A DNA stretch of 64,000 nt from CAVTHW01 sp963734625 (lineage in GTDB: Bacteria > Acidobacteriota > Terriglobia > Bryobacterales > Bryobacteraceae), in contig CAVTHW010000016.1 of NCBI GenBank assembly GCA_963734625.1, positions 248,001 through 312,000 on the forward strand. The letters run 5' to 3'. The position numbers and the translations under genes were made by a program. The notes under the pieces were generated by a model, which was not told where the DNA came from, ran no database searches, and saw nothing but the letters and a program-made list of their open reading frames with translations. This document shows, piece after piece, positions 24,540 to 34,111 of this stretch; the stretch's first letter is position 1; each line of letters opens with the position of its first letter.

Positions 24540-25829
24540 TTACTTGGCCTTGGCTTGGAACAAGAGCGGCGCCAAATCGGTCAGATTCTGGCGCCACAGC
24601 GGCCAGACGTGTCCCACGTCCGGAATCTCAACATCCGTGAACTTAACATCCTTGGATTTCAGGTATTCCTTGAACTGACGGTTTACGCCGAGCAAGCCGT
24701 CCGCCGTCCCACAAGCAATCCATAGCAGGCGAATCCGCGAGTTGGCTTTGGCGTCGAGGGTCGGGAAGTTCTTGGCGATAACATCCGGGCCCAAGGTTTG
24801 CCCACCGCCGCGGCCGGCGCCAGCACGCGCAGCTCCCGGAGCCGGGGCAGCAGGCGGAGTTGGCGGAGTTGGCGGAGCCGCCGGGGCGGCCGGAGCGGCG
24901 CCACGTCCGGCTCCCGCGGGGGCCGCGGCCCTGTCCCGAGGCCACATCACATAAGCCCCGCTAAAGGAGCCGATCCAAGCGAACTTGTCCAAGTTGTTGA
25001 GCCCGGTAAGCGTCGCTTCCGCGCCGCCCATGGACAGGCCGGCGATCGCGCGCTGGTTGCGATCCTTGGAAACGTTATAGGCCTTTTCCACTTGAGGCAT
25101 CACTTCTTCGAGCAGCGTCCGGGTGTAGGTCGGGAGCATGTCGCCGGACATCGCGCCACCTGACCCGCCCGAGTTGCCGTAGCCCAGCGTGTTCACCATG
25201 ATCATGGGCTTGGCTTTGCCCTGGGCGATGAGGTTGTCCAGAATCACGTTGGCGGCGCCGGTCGAGATCCAGGAGGAAGCCTCGTCGCCCAAGCCGTGCA
25301 GCAGGTAGAGCACGGGGTACGCCTCCCTGCGCTTCGGGTCATAGCCGGCTGGGGTGTAGACCCAGTAGTCACGGTCGTCGTTCGCCACCGCGGAGTGGTA
25401 GAAGTGACGCGCGATCGCGCCCCGCGGCACGCCAGCCGCCGGCTCCCAACTTACGGCGCCGGGCACGTGGACCAGGCTTTGCCCCGCGCTTCCGTAGGAA
25501 GTCTTGAAGCTAGAGTTGCCGGGATCGTTGAACGTTGCGCCGTCAACGGAGAATGAATACGTGTAGATGTCGGGTTTCAACGGCTCGGTGGTTGCCGTCC
25601 ATACGCCCTGTTCGTTCTTCTGCATCGCCAGGCGCTGGCCGAGGCCGGTGACGAAAACTTCCTTGGCGTTGGGAGCGCGCACACGGAGGGTCACCCGTCC
25701 GTCGGCTGACACTTCGGGCGACCTTATCGCGCCGCCGCGGCCGGGCGCCTGCCCCCAGGCAAGCGGAACGAGGAGCACGGCAACACTCAAAAGCAAACGT
25801 ATTCTAGAGAAAAATGATGTTCTTCGCAT
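24540..25829 (-). CDS. Secreted esterase with N-terminal E-set domain (array member E2)
   Basis: 429 residues: signal peptide, E-set domain (VTLRVRAPNAKEVFVTGLGQ), hydrolase with YPVLYLLHGLGDEASSW, Ser about 266 in IAGLSMGGAEA and His about 407 in VGHVWPLWRQN. A long Pro/Ala/Gly-rich insert (residues about 300-345) lies after the nucleophile, a different site from that in E1. ARHFYHSAVANDDRDYWVYT corresponds to the segment that opens the esterase domain. 14 nt separate it from E1. Confidence 0.85.
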   Translation of the reverse strand: MRRTSFFSRIRLLLSVAVLLVPLAWGQAPGRGGAIRSPEVSADGRVTLRVRAPNAKEVFVTGLGQRLAMQKNEQGVWTATTEPLKPDIYTYSFSVDGATFNDPGNSSFKTSYGSAGQSLVHVPGAVSWEPAAGVPRGAIARHFYHSAVANDDRDYWVYTPAGYDPKRREAYPVLYLLHGLGDEASSWISTGAANVILDNLIAQGKAKPMIMVNTLGYGNSGGSGGAMSGDMLPTYTRTLLEEVMPQVEKAYNVSKDRNQRAIAGLSMGGAEATLTGLNNLDKFAWIGSFSGAYVMWPRDRAAAPAGAGRGAAPAAPAAPPTPPTPPAAPAPGAARAGAGRGGGQTLGPDVIAKNFPTLDAKANSRIRLLWIACGTADGLLGVNRQFKEYLKSKDVKFTDVEIPDVGHVWPLWRQNLTDLAPLLFQAKAK

Positions 25830-25865
25830 ATTCTCACCGTACCGATTCTATACCTAACCTGAAGA

Positions 25866-27162
25866 TCACTTGAAAATGATCGATCCGAACTCAGTCAGGA
25901 ACTGGCGCCAGATGAACCAGTAGTGCGCACCGGGCGATTCGTGATACGTGGTGTTCAGGCCGACCTTCTTCGCCACTTCGAACAGCGTCAGCGAACCCGT
26001 GACGGGCGATGTCGGTGGTCCCGACTCCGATCCAGTAGTGATTCACACCGGCGTCCTTGACAGCCTGGAGCAGCTTCTGGAACGCCTCAGTATTCTGACC
26101 GCCTGCGCTCCAAACCGCGATCCACCCGAACACTCCGGGGTTGTTGTTGGTGGCGCTCACGGTGTGGCCACCGCCCATGGACAGACCGGCAATGGCGCGG
26201 TTGTCCTTGTTGGGGATGGTGCGGAAGTTCCTGTCGATGAAGGGAATGATCTCCTTCACCAGGCTGTGCGGATAGGAGCCTTCGTAGGTTTGCCCGCGTC
26301 CAGCGCCGCGGGCAGCCGCCGGTGCGGCTCCAGCGGCGGCCTGGCCGCGGCCGGCACCCTGCCCTTGCGCGGCCTGAACCGGCGGCGGCGCCGGAGCCGT
26401 GGCCGCGGCGAGAGGCGGAATGCGGCCGAAGCCGTAACCTTGGGAAACCACCTGGGTGGCGTTGCCGTTCGGCATCACCACGATCATCGGCCTCGCCTTG
26501 CCCTCGGCGATCAGGTTATCCAGGATGACGGTGGCGCGGCCCATGGTGGTCCAAGCGTCCTCGTCGCCGCCGCCGCCGTGGAGAAGGTAAAGAACCGGAT
26601 ACCGCGAATTGCTGGTGAGGTAGTCCGGCGGGGTGTAGACATACATCCGCCGTCCGGCCTGCTTCAGGATCTCGGACGGATACCAGACGGCCTGGACGGC
26701 GCCGTGCGGAACGTTCTTGAATTCCCACATGGCCGAGGCCGGACCGGAGATCATGAGGAGGTTGTCGTACCGGCTGCCGTCGCGCTGTAATTCGCCGTTG
26801 CCGGGATCGAGCACCTTGATGCCATTCACGCTGAACGAGTACCCCCACAACTGCTCGCCGAGAGGCCCGACAGTCACTGACCAGATCCCTTGATCGCCCT
26901 TGGTCATGGCAATGTTGGTTCCGTTATCCCAATTGCCATTCAATAGAACCGCCGTCGCATCCGGAGCGCGCAGCCGGAACGTGACCCTCTTGTCCGCCAG
27001 GACCTCGGGGGAGACAACCCGGGGCAGAGCCGGAGCCGCAGCACCCCTGCCGGGAGCGGCCTGGGCCGGCGCCGCGTTCGGCGCTGGTTGAGCGAAGGCC
27101 GTCATTGCGGAAAGCAGCAGCAGAGCCCCAGATCCGCACCTGAACATGTTAGAAAGATTCAT
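25866..27162 (-). CDS. Secreted esterase with N-terminal E-set domain (array member E3, one frameshift)
   Basis: Closest paralogue of E1: signal peptide, APGRGAAAPALPR linker, E-set (VTFRLRAPDATAVLLNGNWD), YPVLYLLHGGGGDEDAW, a GQGAGRGQAAAGAA insert and AIAGLSMGGGHTVSATNNNP. The frame breaks near 25995-26005, after VGTTDIAR. One frame over the normal end appears: TGSLTLFEVAKKVGLN, then SPGAHYWFIWRQFL and stop TGA 25866-25868. One extra base explains it. With the repair it is about 432 residues and has its catalytic His. AAGGAG precedes the ATG. Confidence 0.82.
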
Positions 27163-27183
27163 GACATTGACTCCTTAGTACTC

Positions 27184-28474
27184 CTACTGGAACAGCAGCG
27201 GCGCAAAATCCCGCAGATTCCGCCGCCACACAATGAACCAATGGCCGCCGTCGGTTTCGACGTACTTCAGCTTGACGCCCTTAGCTAGAAAGGCGTCCGA
27301 CAGCGCTTTGTTCCCACCGTAAACCAGCCCATCCTGCTTGCCGCAGTACATGGCGAACAGCTTCAGTTTCTTGTTGGCGCCGGCCACATCCGCCATCAAA
27401 GCCGGATAGGCCGCAGTGGGGTCGGGAGGCGCAGCCGTGGGCGCGGCTCCCCGGCCGCCGCCCATGCCGACCGCGGAGCTCAACCCGATCACGTAGTGGA
27501 ACGTCTCCATATGCGCGAGGCCCGTACGCAACGTTTGCCCGCCGCCCATCGAAAGCCCAGCGATGGCCGTGTTGTCGGGTCCGGTCAGGATTCGGTATTT
27601 CTTCTGGATCAAGGGCATGATATCGCCCAGTAATTCCTTGGTGAAGTTGTCATCCTGGACAACGGCGGGCGCCGCTGCTCGTCCGGCGGCGGCTGGGGCA
27701 GCCGCACGACCGGGAGTGGCGGGGGCCGCGCCCCGCGCCGCGGCAGGGGCCATGGCGCCCGAACCTAGCGCCGCTTGCTGGAAGATCGAGGGCATCACCA
27801 CGATCATCGGCTTAGCCTTGCGGTCCGCGATCAGGTTATCGAGGATGAGGTTGGCGCGGCCGACGTCGGTCCAGGCTACGTCCCAGTCGCCGGCGCCGTG
27901 GAACAAGTAGAGCACGGGGTACTTCGTGTTGCCGGACTCGTAGCCGGGCGGGGTGTAAACGCGCATGCGCCGGGTCATGCCGTTCAGGGTCTTGGCTTCG
28001 TAGGTGACGATGCGCAGATCCCCGTGCGGAACCGGGCGGGCGTCGTAGAACTGGGGGCCGTCGCCGGGGACAACCACCTGGCTGGTGTAACTGGAACTGG
28101 GTTTGACGTAAGACGTGCGCTGGTCGTTGACGGTCATGCCGTCCACGCTAAAACCGTAAGAGTAGATTTCCGGCTCGAGCGGCCCGAGGGTGACGCTCCA
28201 GACCCCGCTGCCGTCGGGAGTCAGCGCGGCGGGCGGGTTCGTGCCCATGATCTCGCCGCTCACCGTGACCGACTGGGCCAGGGGCGCCAGGATACGCAAC
28301 GTGACCGTGCGGTCCGCGCGAACTTCCGGCGAGACGACGGCGGGACCCCTGCCGCCCCCCATGCCGCGGCCCGCCGCGGGAGGCGCGGCAGCGCCACGCC
28401 CGGCGTTCCTGGGCAAAGGCGGCGCAAACGAACACCGCCGAAACAACGATAGCGATCAGCTTTCTCATTCTCAT
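27184..28474 (-). CDS. Secreted esterase with N-terminal E-set domain (array member E4, one frameshift)
   Basis: The signal peptide (RMRKLIAIVVSAVFVCAAFA) lies in one frame from ATG 28474, which has AGGAGAAGG upstream. The mature part (NAGRGAAAPPAAGRGMGG onward) lies in the next. Removing one base from the CC at 28408-28409 joins them as AFAQ-NAGRG. The body has an E-set (VTLRILAPLAQSVTVSGEIM), YPVLYLFHGAGDWDVAW, the nucleophile in IAGLSMGGGQTL, an AAARGAAPATPGRAAAPAAA insert and His in DGGHWFIVWRRN. About 430 residues. Confidence 0.82.
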
Positions 28475-28487
28475 AATCCTTCTCCTG

Positions 28488-29462
28488 CTACTTCCCGCCG
28501 CAATCCGGGAACATGATCTGCGCGGTTTGGTTCAAGTACCGGCGCCAGTTGGGCCATTCGTGCCCACCGGAGCTCAAGACCCAAAAGTTGCGAACGCCGT
28601 ACTGATTGAACAACGCCATAACCTTCTGGCCATTGTTCAATGCGATGTCGGTTTCGCCCGCAGCCATGTAGTATGGCACCCGGAACAAATCGTTGGTCTT
28701 CGGATCCTTCAGCATCGGCGCGAAGTTCTCATCGAACTGCTTCAGGGCTTCCGCGCTGGTGTGCCCCGAGCTGTAAACGTACAGCTCGCTGAACGTGTCC
28801 AGGTGCGGCAACCCGGTGTGCATCACCACGAAGCCGCCCATTGACAGGCCGGCCAGCGCCCGGTATTCGCGGCTCGCCTTGGTGCGGTAGTGGCTGTCAA
28901 TGTAGGGGATGATGTCCTTCAGATACTCCTCGGTGCAGGCGTCGTCCTTTCCAGGGGCGGAAGGCGTGGCGCTGGCGCAACCGCGAGTGGTGGGCATCAC
29001 CACGATCATCGGCCTGGCCTTGCCCGCGGCGATCAGGTTGTCCAGAATCAGATTCGCGTTGCCGCCGCCCGAGGACCACTTGGAATCGTCGTCGCCGCCG
29101 CCGTGGTTCAGGTACAGGACCGGGTACCTGGCGTCCGCATTCCTCTCATAGTCCGGCGGCAGGTAGACGTGCATCCGCTTATCCTGGCCGGCGTAATTCT
29201 TATACGTTGCCTGCTCCACTTTTCCGTGGAGGACATCGGTCTTCGCGAAGAAGGCCGTATCCGAGAACGCGGGCAGCGCCGGCAGGATCGGAAGCGGGCA
29301 GACACCCGCCTTGGGCATGCCGGACATCCCCCGGGACATCCCCCGGCCTGGCGTTCCTCCGCCCGGCTGGACTGCCGGCGCCTGCGCCGGGGGCTGAGCC
29401 AAAGCGGCTACAGCCAAGCATAATACGATCGTACAAAGACCGGCACGGCGACTCGGTTGCAT
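28488..29462 (-). CDS. Secreted esterase, single-domain (array member E5)
   Basis: 324 residues. Signal peptide then a Gly/Met-rich tract (GRGMSRGMSGMPK); unlike the other members it lacks the E-set domain and goes straight to the hydrolase (YKNYAGQDKRMHVYLPPDYE, YPVLYLNHGGGDDDSKW). The nucleophile is in LAGLSMGGFVV and His in SSGGHEWPNWRR. GAGGAG precedes ATG 29462; the longer frame back to 29561 overlaps the tannase-like gene. The loss of the E-set domain may alter substrate targeting. Confidence 0.85.
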   Translation of the reverse strand: MQPSRRAGLCTIVLCLAVAALAQPPAQAPAVQPGGGTPGRGMSRGMSGMPKAGVCPLPILPALPAFSDTAFFAKTDVLHGKVEQATYKNYAGQDKRMHVYLPPDYERNADARYPVLYLNHGGGDDDSKWSSGGGNANLILDNLIAAGKARPMIVVMPTTRGCASATPSAPGKDDACTEEYLKDIIPYIDSHYRTKASREYRALAGLSMGGFVVMHTGLPHLDTFSELYVYSSGHTSAEALKQFDENFAPMLKDPKTNDLFRVPYYMAAGETDIALNNGQKVMALFNQYGVRNFWVLSSGGHEWPNWRRYLNQTAQIMFPDCGGK

Positions 29463-29479
29463 GTTCGATCTCCTCATGG

Positions 29480-31196
29480 CTACGGCGCGGCACAAGCGTA
29501 ACTGCCGGCAGCGAAGGCATCGCCGCTGCCTTTGTACTTGGGGTAATTCGGATACCGGCACATCAACCGCGTGCCCGTTGCTTCATTCGTACGGTCGTAG
29601 CGGGTCAACGTTACGGCGTTCGGAGGAGCGACGCCGTTCTCCACCCAGTTCACCAGGGCCGCCGCGGCGTCCCAACTGGCGGGAAGAGCCTCGCCCTTGG
29701 CGCTCGAGCCCGAGAGGCCATGCCCGGCGTTGGACATTACGTAGTGCCGCACCGAGCTCTCCACGGCCGCCTTCCGGTTGCGCGCGACCACGCGGTCGTA
29801 CAGTCTCATTTGCGCTCGCGGGTTCGATATATAGTCGGACGCCGCAGTTACGATGATCAGCTTGCCGCCCTTCTTCAGGTAGCCCGACCAGTCTTCCCGC
29901 ACATCCAGTTCGTTAGATAACGCCTGAATCTGCTTCTGAAACTTGACGAAGTCCAGAGTCAGCAGATTGAAACCCTGACTGAATCCCAGCCGGCCCTTCT
30001 GCGCCGTCGTCCCGATGCCGGCGTTGAATGCCGAGGGATTGTTCACATCAGGCTGGGTGGAACTCGTCAGCCAGCCCCTGCCGCCTTCCATACCGACGCC
30101 CCATCCAAGCCAGTCCGTCTCCCCGGTTGGCGAGGCGGTAGCCGAACTTCACCGGTGAATAGAACGAGCCTAGAGTGGTCAACTGCAAATCGGAGAGGCA
30201 ATCGTTGCCCGCATCGGCGCCGCCAGCGCAGCGGATCTTCGCGAAGGGGTCCTTGGTCACGGCGGGGTCAACCAGTTTGTGGCAAGCGACGTAATTGTTG
30301 ATGACCCCGTCGGCCGCGCCATCCAGCGAATCGCACAAGCGCAGAATCTCGTCTCTCACCACCGTCGCCTTCGCCGGCGGAAGCCAGGTCCCAGGAGCAA
30401 GCTGGCTGACGCCTTTCACGGTGGGATCGATCAGCAACCCCGCGAAGTAGGCCAGCGGAACGGTGGCGTAGACGCCGTCGTAGTCCGCCGGATAGCGGCT
30501 CACGACCTCCAGCGCCTCGCGTCCGCCCTGGGATGAGCCGGCGAAATAGGAAAGCTTCGCTCTTGCGCCGTACATGATCGTCAGCACCTGCATGGCGACG
30601 TCATGAGTCTTTTTCAACTGCTCGTAAGCGAAGTTCATCCAGGCTTCCTGGTTGAGGAGCCACTCATTCGACGCCGCGCCGCGGCCGGCACCGCCCATAC
30701 CGCCGCCCTGATGCCCCGAATCGCTGCCATAAACCGCGTAGCCCTGCGCCAGCAAAGTGGGAGCCTTGGGCGGAGCCGATTGGGCGCGGGCGTTGGCCGT
30801 CATGGGAACCGATCCGTTCTGCCCGCCGCCTCCCACGTGCCAGGATTTCTGATTCCAGGTAGTCGGAACCGAGATCCGGAACAGGATGTTGGGCGCCTTG
30901 GGATCCACCGGCGCAATGCTCCCGGTCAGATCGCAGTATTCCGGAGCACCGGCCCAGGGCCTATCCGCGGGAGCCGCCGAAGCGGCGGTGAGCGCCGCCG
31001 CGGTGATGACCGCTCCCTTGGTGGGCAGGCCGATCGCCGTGACAGGTATGGCCTTGTCCTTCATGGCCGCACACTCCGTCTTAGGCGTGAGTCCTTGGGC
31101 TGCAAGCCTGCCTGAAGCGCCCAAAAGCGCAAAAAAAAGTGTGATGACCAAACGTGTTCGCGGAATAGGCCTGCATGCAAGATGGCTCGCGGGCAT
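29480..31196 (-). CDS. Tannase/feruloyl esterase family protein (one frameshift)
   Basis: N-terminal frame: signal peptide, WHVGGGGQNGSVP, AVYGSDSGHQGGGMGG and SYFAGSSQGGREALEVVSRY (nucleophile GSSQGG), then YPADYDGVYATVPLAYFAGL and CDSLDGAADGVINNYVACHK (calcium/lid loop). Near 30105-30115 the frame shifts; the second frame supplies GKLIIVTAASDYISNPRAQM and RHYVMSNAGHGLSGSSAKGE (catalytic His), up to TACAAP-like ACAAP. With one base removed it is about 572 residues, the normal size. Tannases release gallic or ferulic acid from plant esters. First gene of the minus-strand arm. Confidence 0.85.
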
Positions 31197-31211
31197 GTTG
31201 TTATCGTGGTG

Positions 31212-31240
31212 ATTTTACAGCAGGCCAGCAGAAAGCACAA
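31212..31240 (-). promoter_or_regulatory. Promoter of the minus-strand esterase arm
   Basis: On the minus strand TTGTGC (31235-31240), 17 nt, TAAAAT (31212-31217), about 15 nt before the tannase-like start. AGAAAGC and GCTTTCT (31230-31258) form a 7-bp inverted repeat around the -35. Confidence 0.5.
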
Positions 31241-31257
31241 GAGGGGAGAGACGCTTT

Positions 31258-31267
31258 CTGCATGCAG
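31258..31267. promoter_or_regulatory. Palindrome in the divergent control region, candidate GntR operator
   Basis: CTGCATGCAG is a perfect 10-bp palindrome midway between the two divergent promoters. A regulator bound here could control both arms. Assignment to the adjacent GntR protein is by position only. Confidence 0.35.
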
Positions 31268-31271
31268 TGTC

Positions 31272-31301
31272 TTGCCTCGCTGGGGCAGGCTGTGGTAGGA
31301 T
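31272..31301 (+). promoter_or_regulatory. Candidate promoter of the GntR gene
   Basis: TTGCCT (31272-31277), 18 nt, TAGGAT (31296-31301), only 7 nt before ATG 31309. If real, the mRNA would be nearly leaderless; the AGGA inside the -10 could otherwise serve as ribosome site of a longer transcript. Confidence 0.35.
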
Positions 31302-31308
31302 TCTTCAC

Positions 31309-32070
31309 ATGAAACCTGAGGCCCGATGCCCTCGGCCCTGCCCTGCCGAAGCGACCTCGCAGATCGGAAGGGTGGTTCTCGCGCTTCGCGAAATGGTGCT
31401 TCGAGGAAAGTTCCAGCCAGGTGAGCGACTGGCCGAACTGACACTGGCGCCGCTCCTCAAGGCGTCGCGGACTCCGGTGCGCCTGGCGCTGGACCGGCTC
31501 GCGCACGAGGGACTCCTCGTGGCTCTGCCCAAAGGCGGATTCAAGGTGCGCGAGTTTACTCTCGCCGACATCTGGGATGCGATCGAAATCCGAGGCGTCT
31601 TGGAGGGGACGGCGGCGCGCTTGGCCGCGGAGCGCCTTTCCAGCCCGGATGAATTGGCGGAACTGCGCCGGTGTTGTTGGGCAGCGGAAGACTCAGCTCC
31701 AACGAAGGACGCGGAAGCATTTGCTCGATATCTCGAAATGAACGGTGCGTTCCATCATGAGATGTGGCGGCTGGCAAAGAGCCCCGTGCTCATGCGTGCG
31801 CTGGAGTCAGTGGCATCGCTGCCCTTCGCCGGCCCCAACGCGCTGGTTTTCGGCCGGGCGGAGTATGCCGAATCGCCTCAGGCGGGAACGATCGCCGTGG
31901 AGCATCACCGCTCGATCATGGAAGCGATCGAGAACCGGGAGGGGGCGAGAGCGGAGAGCCTGGCGCGAGAGCACTCGCGGGTGTCCCGGAGGAATCTGGC
32001 CCGAGCGCTGCAGGACAAGGAACTCTCGGGCCTCGTGCCCGGCTTCTCGCTTCTCAAGACCACAGCGTAG
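31309..32070 (+). CDS. GntR-family regulator (FadR/FCD subfamily)
   Basis: 253 residues. The N-terminal winged helix contains ALREMVLRGKFQPGERLAEL and LLKASRTPVRLALDRLAHEG, with LLVALPKGGFKVREFTLADI as wing. The C-terminal FCD helical bundle (IWDAIEIRGVLEGTAARLAA, MNGAFHHEMWRLA, VEHHRSIMEAIENREG) shows the His/Asp pattern of metal- and acid-binding members. It stands between the two esterase arms and is the obvious candidate to control them in response to an organic acid released by esterase action. Confidence 0.88.
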   Translation: MKPEARCPRPCPAEATSQIGRVVLALREMVLRGKFQPGERLAELTLAPLLKASRTPVRLALDRLAHEGLLVALPKGGFKVREFTLADIWDAIEIRGVLEGTAARLAAERLSSPDELAELRRCCWAAEDSAPTKDAEAFARYLEMNGAFHHEMWRLAKSPVLMRALESVASLPFAGPNALVFGRAEYAESPQAGTIAVEHHRSIMEAIENREGARAESLAREHSRVSRRNLARALQDKELSGLVPGFSLLKTTA

Positions 32071-32097
32071 ATTGGTCGGGTGAACTAGAATAGCCCC

Positions 32098-32863
32098 ATG
32101 CGTCGCTTCATTTCTCATTTCGCCATTGCATTGACGATCGCGGCTGGCGCCTTCGCCCAGGCGCCGGCAGGCGGCCCCGCAGACGCTTTCCCAGGAGCAG
32201 ATCGACCAGAGGCGCCTGGCTCAGCAAGACCGGCTATTGCAGGACTGGCCGAACCTGGCCAGGTACCGGGCCGCGAACGCGAAGGCGGGGCCGCCGGCGG
32301 CCGGTGAGAATAGGGTCGTCTTCATGGGCGATTCGATCACCGACGCCTGGATCAGGACCTCGCCCGAGTTCTTCCAAGGCAAGCCCTATCTGGACCGAGG
32401 CATCAGCGGCCAGACGACGCCGCAAATGGTGGTGCGGTTCCGGCAGGACGTAATTGCGCTCCAGCCCAAGGTAGTCGTGATCCTGGCGGGAACCAACGAT
32501 GTCGCCGGCAACACCGGACCGGCGACACCGGAGATGATCGAGGACAACCTGATGTCGATGGTGGATCTGGCCCGCGCGAACGGGATCAAGGTGGTGTTGG
32601 CGTCGATCCTTCCGGCGAGCGACTACGCCTGGAAACCGGGGCTGGAACCCGGCCCTAAAATCGCGGCGCTGAATGCCTGGATAAAGGACTACGCGGCGAA
32701 GAACGGAATGGTCTATCTGGACTTCTACTCCTCGCTGGTAAACGATCAGCAAGGCATGAAGAAGGAACTGAGCGGAGACGGCGTCCACCCCAACAAGGCG
32801 GGTTACGCGATCATGGAACCGCTGGCCGAAAAGGCGATTGCCCAGTCGCTGGGCGCTAGATAG
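32098..32863 (+). CDS. Secreted SGNH (GDSL-type) hydrolase (one frameshift)
   Basis: The signal peptide (RRFISHFAIALTIAAGAFAQ) is in the frame of ATG 32098. The mature protein is one frame over from the CCCC run at 32174-32177 (QTLSQEQIDQRRLAQQDRLL). Catalytic blocks: VVFMGDSITDAW (Ser), YLDRGISGQTTPQM (Gly), VVILAGTNDVAGN (Asn) and GDGVHPNKAGY (Asp, His). About 255 residues. Likely removes acetyl or similar groups from sugars. First structural gene of the plus-strand arm, 25 nt before E6. Confidence 0.82.
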
Positions 32864-32888
32864 AACCTCGACGGAGGGGAGAACAATT

Positions 32889-34097
32889 GTGAAGCTGATT
32901 CAGACTGCAGTGGTACTGATTGGTCTTTCCTCCGCCGTGCTCGCGCAACAACCGCCGGCGGTCCCGCCGCAGCCAGGGCGCGGGGCGCGGGGCGGCCAGG
33001 CCGGGGCCGCGCTACGCTCGCCGCAAGTATTCCCTGACGGACGTGTCACGTTTCGCCTGTCCGCGCCCAATGCGACGGACGTCCTGGTGAACGGGAATTG
33101 GGAGAATGGTCGCAATCTGGCGATGACCAAGGACGGTTCTGGGATTTGGTCTGTCACCACAAGTGCGCTCGATCCGGAGCTCTGGAACTACACCTTCTCG
33201 GTGAACGGCAGCACCATGCTCGACCCAGGCAACTACCACGTCATGCGGGATGGCACGCGATACATGAATTCGGTGCTGGTTCCCGGCGCGGCGTCGGCGC
33301 TGTATCAGACTGGCATGATGCCGCACGGAACTGTCGGGGCGGTGTGGTATCCTTCGACGGCGCTGAAGACGGCCCGGCGAATGCTGGTCTACACGCCGGC
33401 CGGGTACGAGGGAAGCAAGGCGAGATACCCGGTGTTGTACCTCTTTCACGGCGCCGGTGGAGACGAAGAGGCGTGGAATGTCATGGGCGCCGCCAACGTG
33501 ATTCTGGATAACCTGATTTCGCAAGGCAAGGCCAAGCCGATGATTGTGGTGATGCCGAACGCCAACTGGACTGAGAGTGCGGCCCTCGACGCCGGCGGCC
33601 AAGCGGCTGCGCCCAGTGCACCAGGCGGGGGCGTGCAGAACTATGACCGGGCCGAGAAGGAGATCGTCGGCGACATCATCCCGTTCGTCGAGAAGAGTTA
33701 CCGCACGCTGGCGGGCCGCCAGAACCGGGCCATTGCCGGCCTCTCCATGGGGGGCGGCATCTCGATCAACGTCGGGTTGAAGCGGTTGGACACCTTCGCC
33801 ACTGTCGGCCAGTTTAGTTCGGGGATGTTCGGCGGCACAGGCGGTTCCTCCGCAGCGGTCGACTTCGAGAAGCTCTTCCCGGGCTTCTATAAGGACCCTG
33901 CAGCCACAAACAAGAGGCTCAGGCTGCTCTACTTCTCCTGTGGCGCGGCGGACCCGCGGATGCCTTTCCAGACCAAGGCGGTCGAGGACTTGCGCAACCA
34001 CAAGATTGCGCTTACCGTTAAAAGCTACCCTGGTGCGCATGAGTGGAAGGTCTGGCGGAACTCGTTCGCCGATATGGCGACCATGCTGTTCCGATAG
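32889..34097 (+). CDS. Secreted esterase with N-terminal E-set domain (array member E6)
   Basis: 402 residues from GTG 32889 (GGAGGGGAG upstream): signal peptide, PQPGRGARGGQAG linker, E-set (VTFRLSAPNATDVLVNGNWE, GIWSVTTSALDPELWNYTFS), hydrolase with YPVLYLFHGAGGDEEAW, the nucleophile in AIAGLSMGGGISI and His in YPGAHEWKVWRNS. Its internal insert is short (GGQAAAPSAPGGG). The frame back to 32838 overlaps the SGNH gene and is not used. Confidence 0.87.
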   Translation: MKLIQTAVVLIGLSSAVLAQQPPAVPPQPGRGARGGQAGAALRSPQVFPDGRVTFRLSAPNATDVLVNGNWENGRNLAMTKDGSGIWSVTTSALDPELWNYTFSVNGSTMLDPGNYHVMRDGTRYMNSVLVPGAASALYQTGMMPHGTVGAVWYPSTALKTARRMLVYTPAGYEGSKARYPVLYLFHGAGGDEEAWNVMGAANVILDNLISQGKAKPMIVVMPNANWTESAALDAGGQAAAPSAPGGGVQNYDRAEKEIVGDIIPFVEKSYRTLAGRQNRAIAGLSMGGGISINVGLKRLDTFATVGQFSSGMFGGTGGSSAAVDFEKLFPGFYKDPAATNKRLRLLYFSCGAADPRMPFQTKAVEDLRNHKIALTVKSYPGAHEWKVWRNSFADMATMLFR

Positions 34098-34111
34098 ACC
34101 GAAGCGAGGCA

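Noticed and set aside
32154..32240. Separate small ORF before the SGNH esterase
   Set aside because: It is only the signal-peptide half of the same gene, separated by a one-base shift.
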